Shown: positions 6,329 through 6,729 of the stretch, one piece after another | Layout of the letters: every line of letters begins with the position of its first letter | How positions within the stretch are numbered: position 1 is the first letter of the stretch | From: Opitutales bacterium | GTDB lineage: Bacteria; Verrucomicrobiota; Verrucomicrobiia; Opitutales; JAFGAQ01 | Direction: 5' to 3' | DNA length: 6,729 nucleotides | Assembly: GCA_028704125.1 (NCBI GenBank) | Contig: JAQVLM010000184.1 | Coordinates: 1 to 6,729, forward strand | The notes under the pieces: generated by a model | The model's input: only the letters and a program-made list of their open reading frames with translations | Told to the model about the DNA's origin: nothing | The model's database searches: none | Translations under genes and position numbers: made by a program

Positions 6329-6729
6329 ATGAAACCTACTAACGAACCCCTGATTCGTCATCTCTACACAGCCGATCCGTCCGCTCACGTGTTCGAAGGC
6401 AAAGTCTACATCTATCCTTCCCACGATCGCGAAGGTAACATTGAGGACAATGACTTGGGAGACCAGTATGACATGGTGGACTATCATGTCTTCTCACTCG
6501 ATAACGTTGCCGGTCCTGTCACGGATCACGGAGTTGCTTTGTCTGTTGAGGATATCCCGTGGGTGAGCAAACAGCTTTGGGCACCCGATGCCGCCTTCAA
6601 AAACGGCCGGTATTATCTGTATTTCCCGGCCCGGGACAAGAACGACATCTTCCGGATTGGGGTTGCCGTAAGCGATCGCCCTGAAGGCCCATTCAAAGCG
6701 ATGCCGGAACCGATTGAAGGAAGCTACAG
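6329..6729 (+). CDS. Glycoside hydrolase family 43 protein (arabinofuranosidase/xylosidase type), 3' end outside window
   Basis: The first 133 codons plus two bases are present, starting at ATG 6329, and no stop is met before the window ends. The N-terminus has LYTADPSAHVFEGKVYIYPSHD (12-33), the first blade of the five-bladed beta-propeller with the catalytic base Asp16. KQLWAPDAAFKNGRYYLYFPA (81-101) carries Asp87, the family's pKa-modulating residue, and VAVSDRPEGPF (112-122) is the typical end of blade two. The catalytic acid Glu lies beyond the window. GH43 enzymes release arabinose or xylose from plant or algal polysaccharides and oligosaccharides by inversion. There is no signal peptide before the catalytic domain, so it probably acts in the cytoplasm on imported oligosaccharides. 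It follows the oxidoreductase gene after a 266-nt regulatory gap. The subfamily and exact linkage cannot be told from this fragment. Confidence 0.9.
   Translation, partial: MKPTNEPLIRHLYTADPSAHVFEGKVYIYPSHDREGNIEDNDLGDQYDMVDYHVFSLDNVAGPVTDHGVALSVEDIPWVSKQLWAPDAAFKNGRYYLYFPARDKNDIFRIGVAVSDRPEGPFKAMPEPIEGSY

Overview
The window carries six protein-coding loci and no RNA gene, CRISPR array or insertion sequence that I can recognise. The families present (a verrucomicrobial-style 'SILLVISDFLILSLLALARF' protein, a long nitronate-monooxygenase relative, a xylose-isomerase-like barrel protein, a Gfo/Idh/MocA oxidoreductase and a GH43 glycosidase), together with the general lack of Shine-Dalgarno sequences, suggest a carbohydrate-degrading member of the Verrucomicrobiota (Opitutae-like) or a relative in the PVC group. 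This is inference from style and family mix, not from a marker gene.

Layout. At the left edge (1-2125, + strand) are two genes 28 nt apart. The first is a multi-helix membrane protein, cut at its 5' end by the window, whose last two helices resemble the MotA/TolQ/ExbB core. The second is a 469-aa protein with one N-terminal helix carrying a buried Asp, about 200 residues of coiled coil and a C-terminal globular domain. Together they look like a divergent ion-driven stator pair whose partner of MotB/ExbD type has an unusually long coiled coil. A short gap with GC-rich hairpins (2126-2261) separates them from a convergent gene.

The middle (2262-3721, - strand) is a large flavin-dependent nitronate monooxygenase-like gene. 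It is broken by one missing base in a run of seven C (coding strand) inside the conserved GGHNAPP region. Adding one C restores a continuous 486-codon frame. A 155-nt divergent intergenic region follows, with a promoter placed so close to the next ATG that the transcript may be leaderless.

The right part (3877-6729, + strand) is a sugar-metabolism cluster: an AP-endonuclease-2-fold sugar isomerase/epimerase, then 56 nt later a Gfo/Idh/MocA NAD(P)-dependent oxidoreductase, then a 266-nt regulatory gap with palindromes and GTTTTC repeats, then the start of an apparently cytoplasmic GH43 glycosidase that runs off the window. A reasonable model is that GH43 trims imported pentose-containing oligosaccharides while the oxidoreductase and isomerase convert an unusual sugar or a keto-glycoside. 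The actual substrate cannot be read from sequence.
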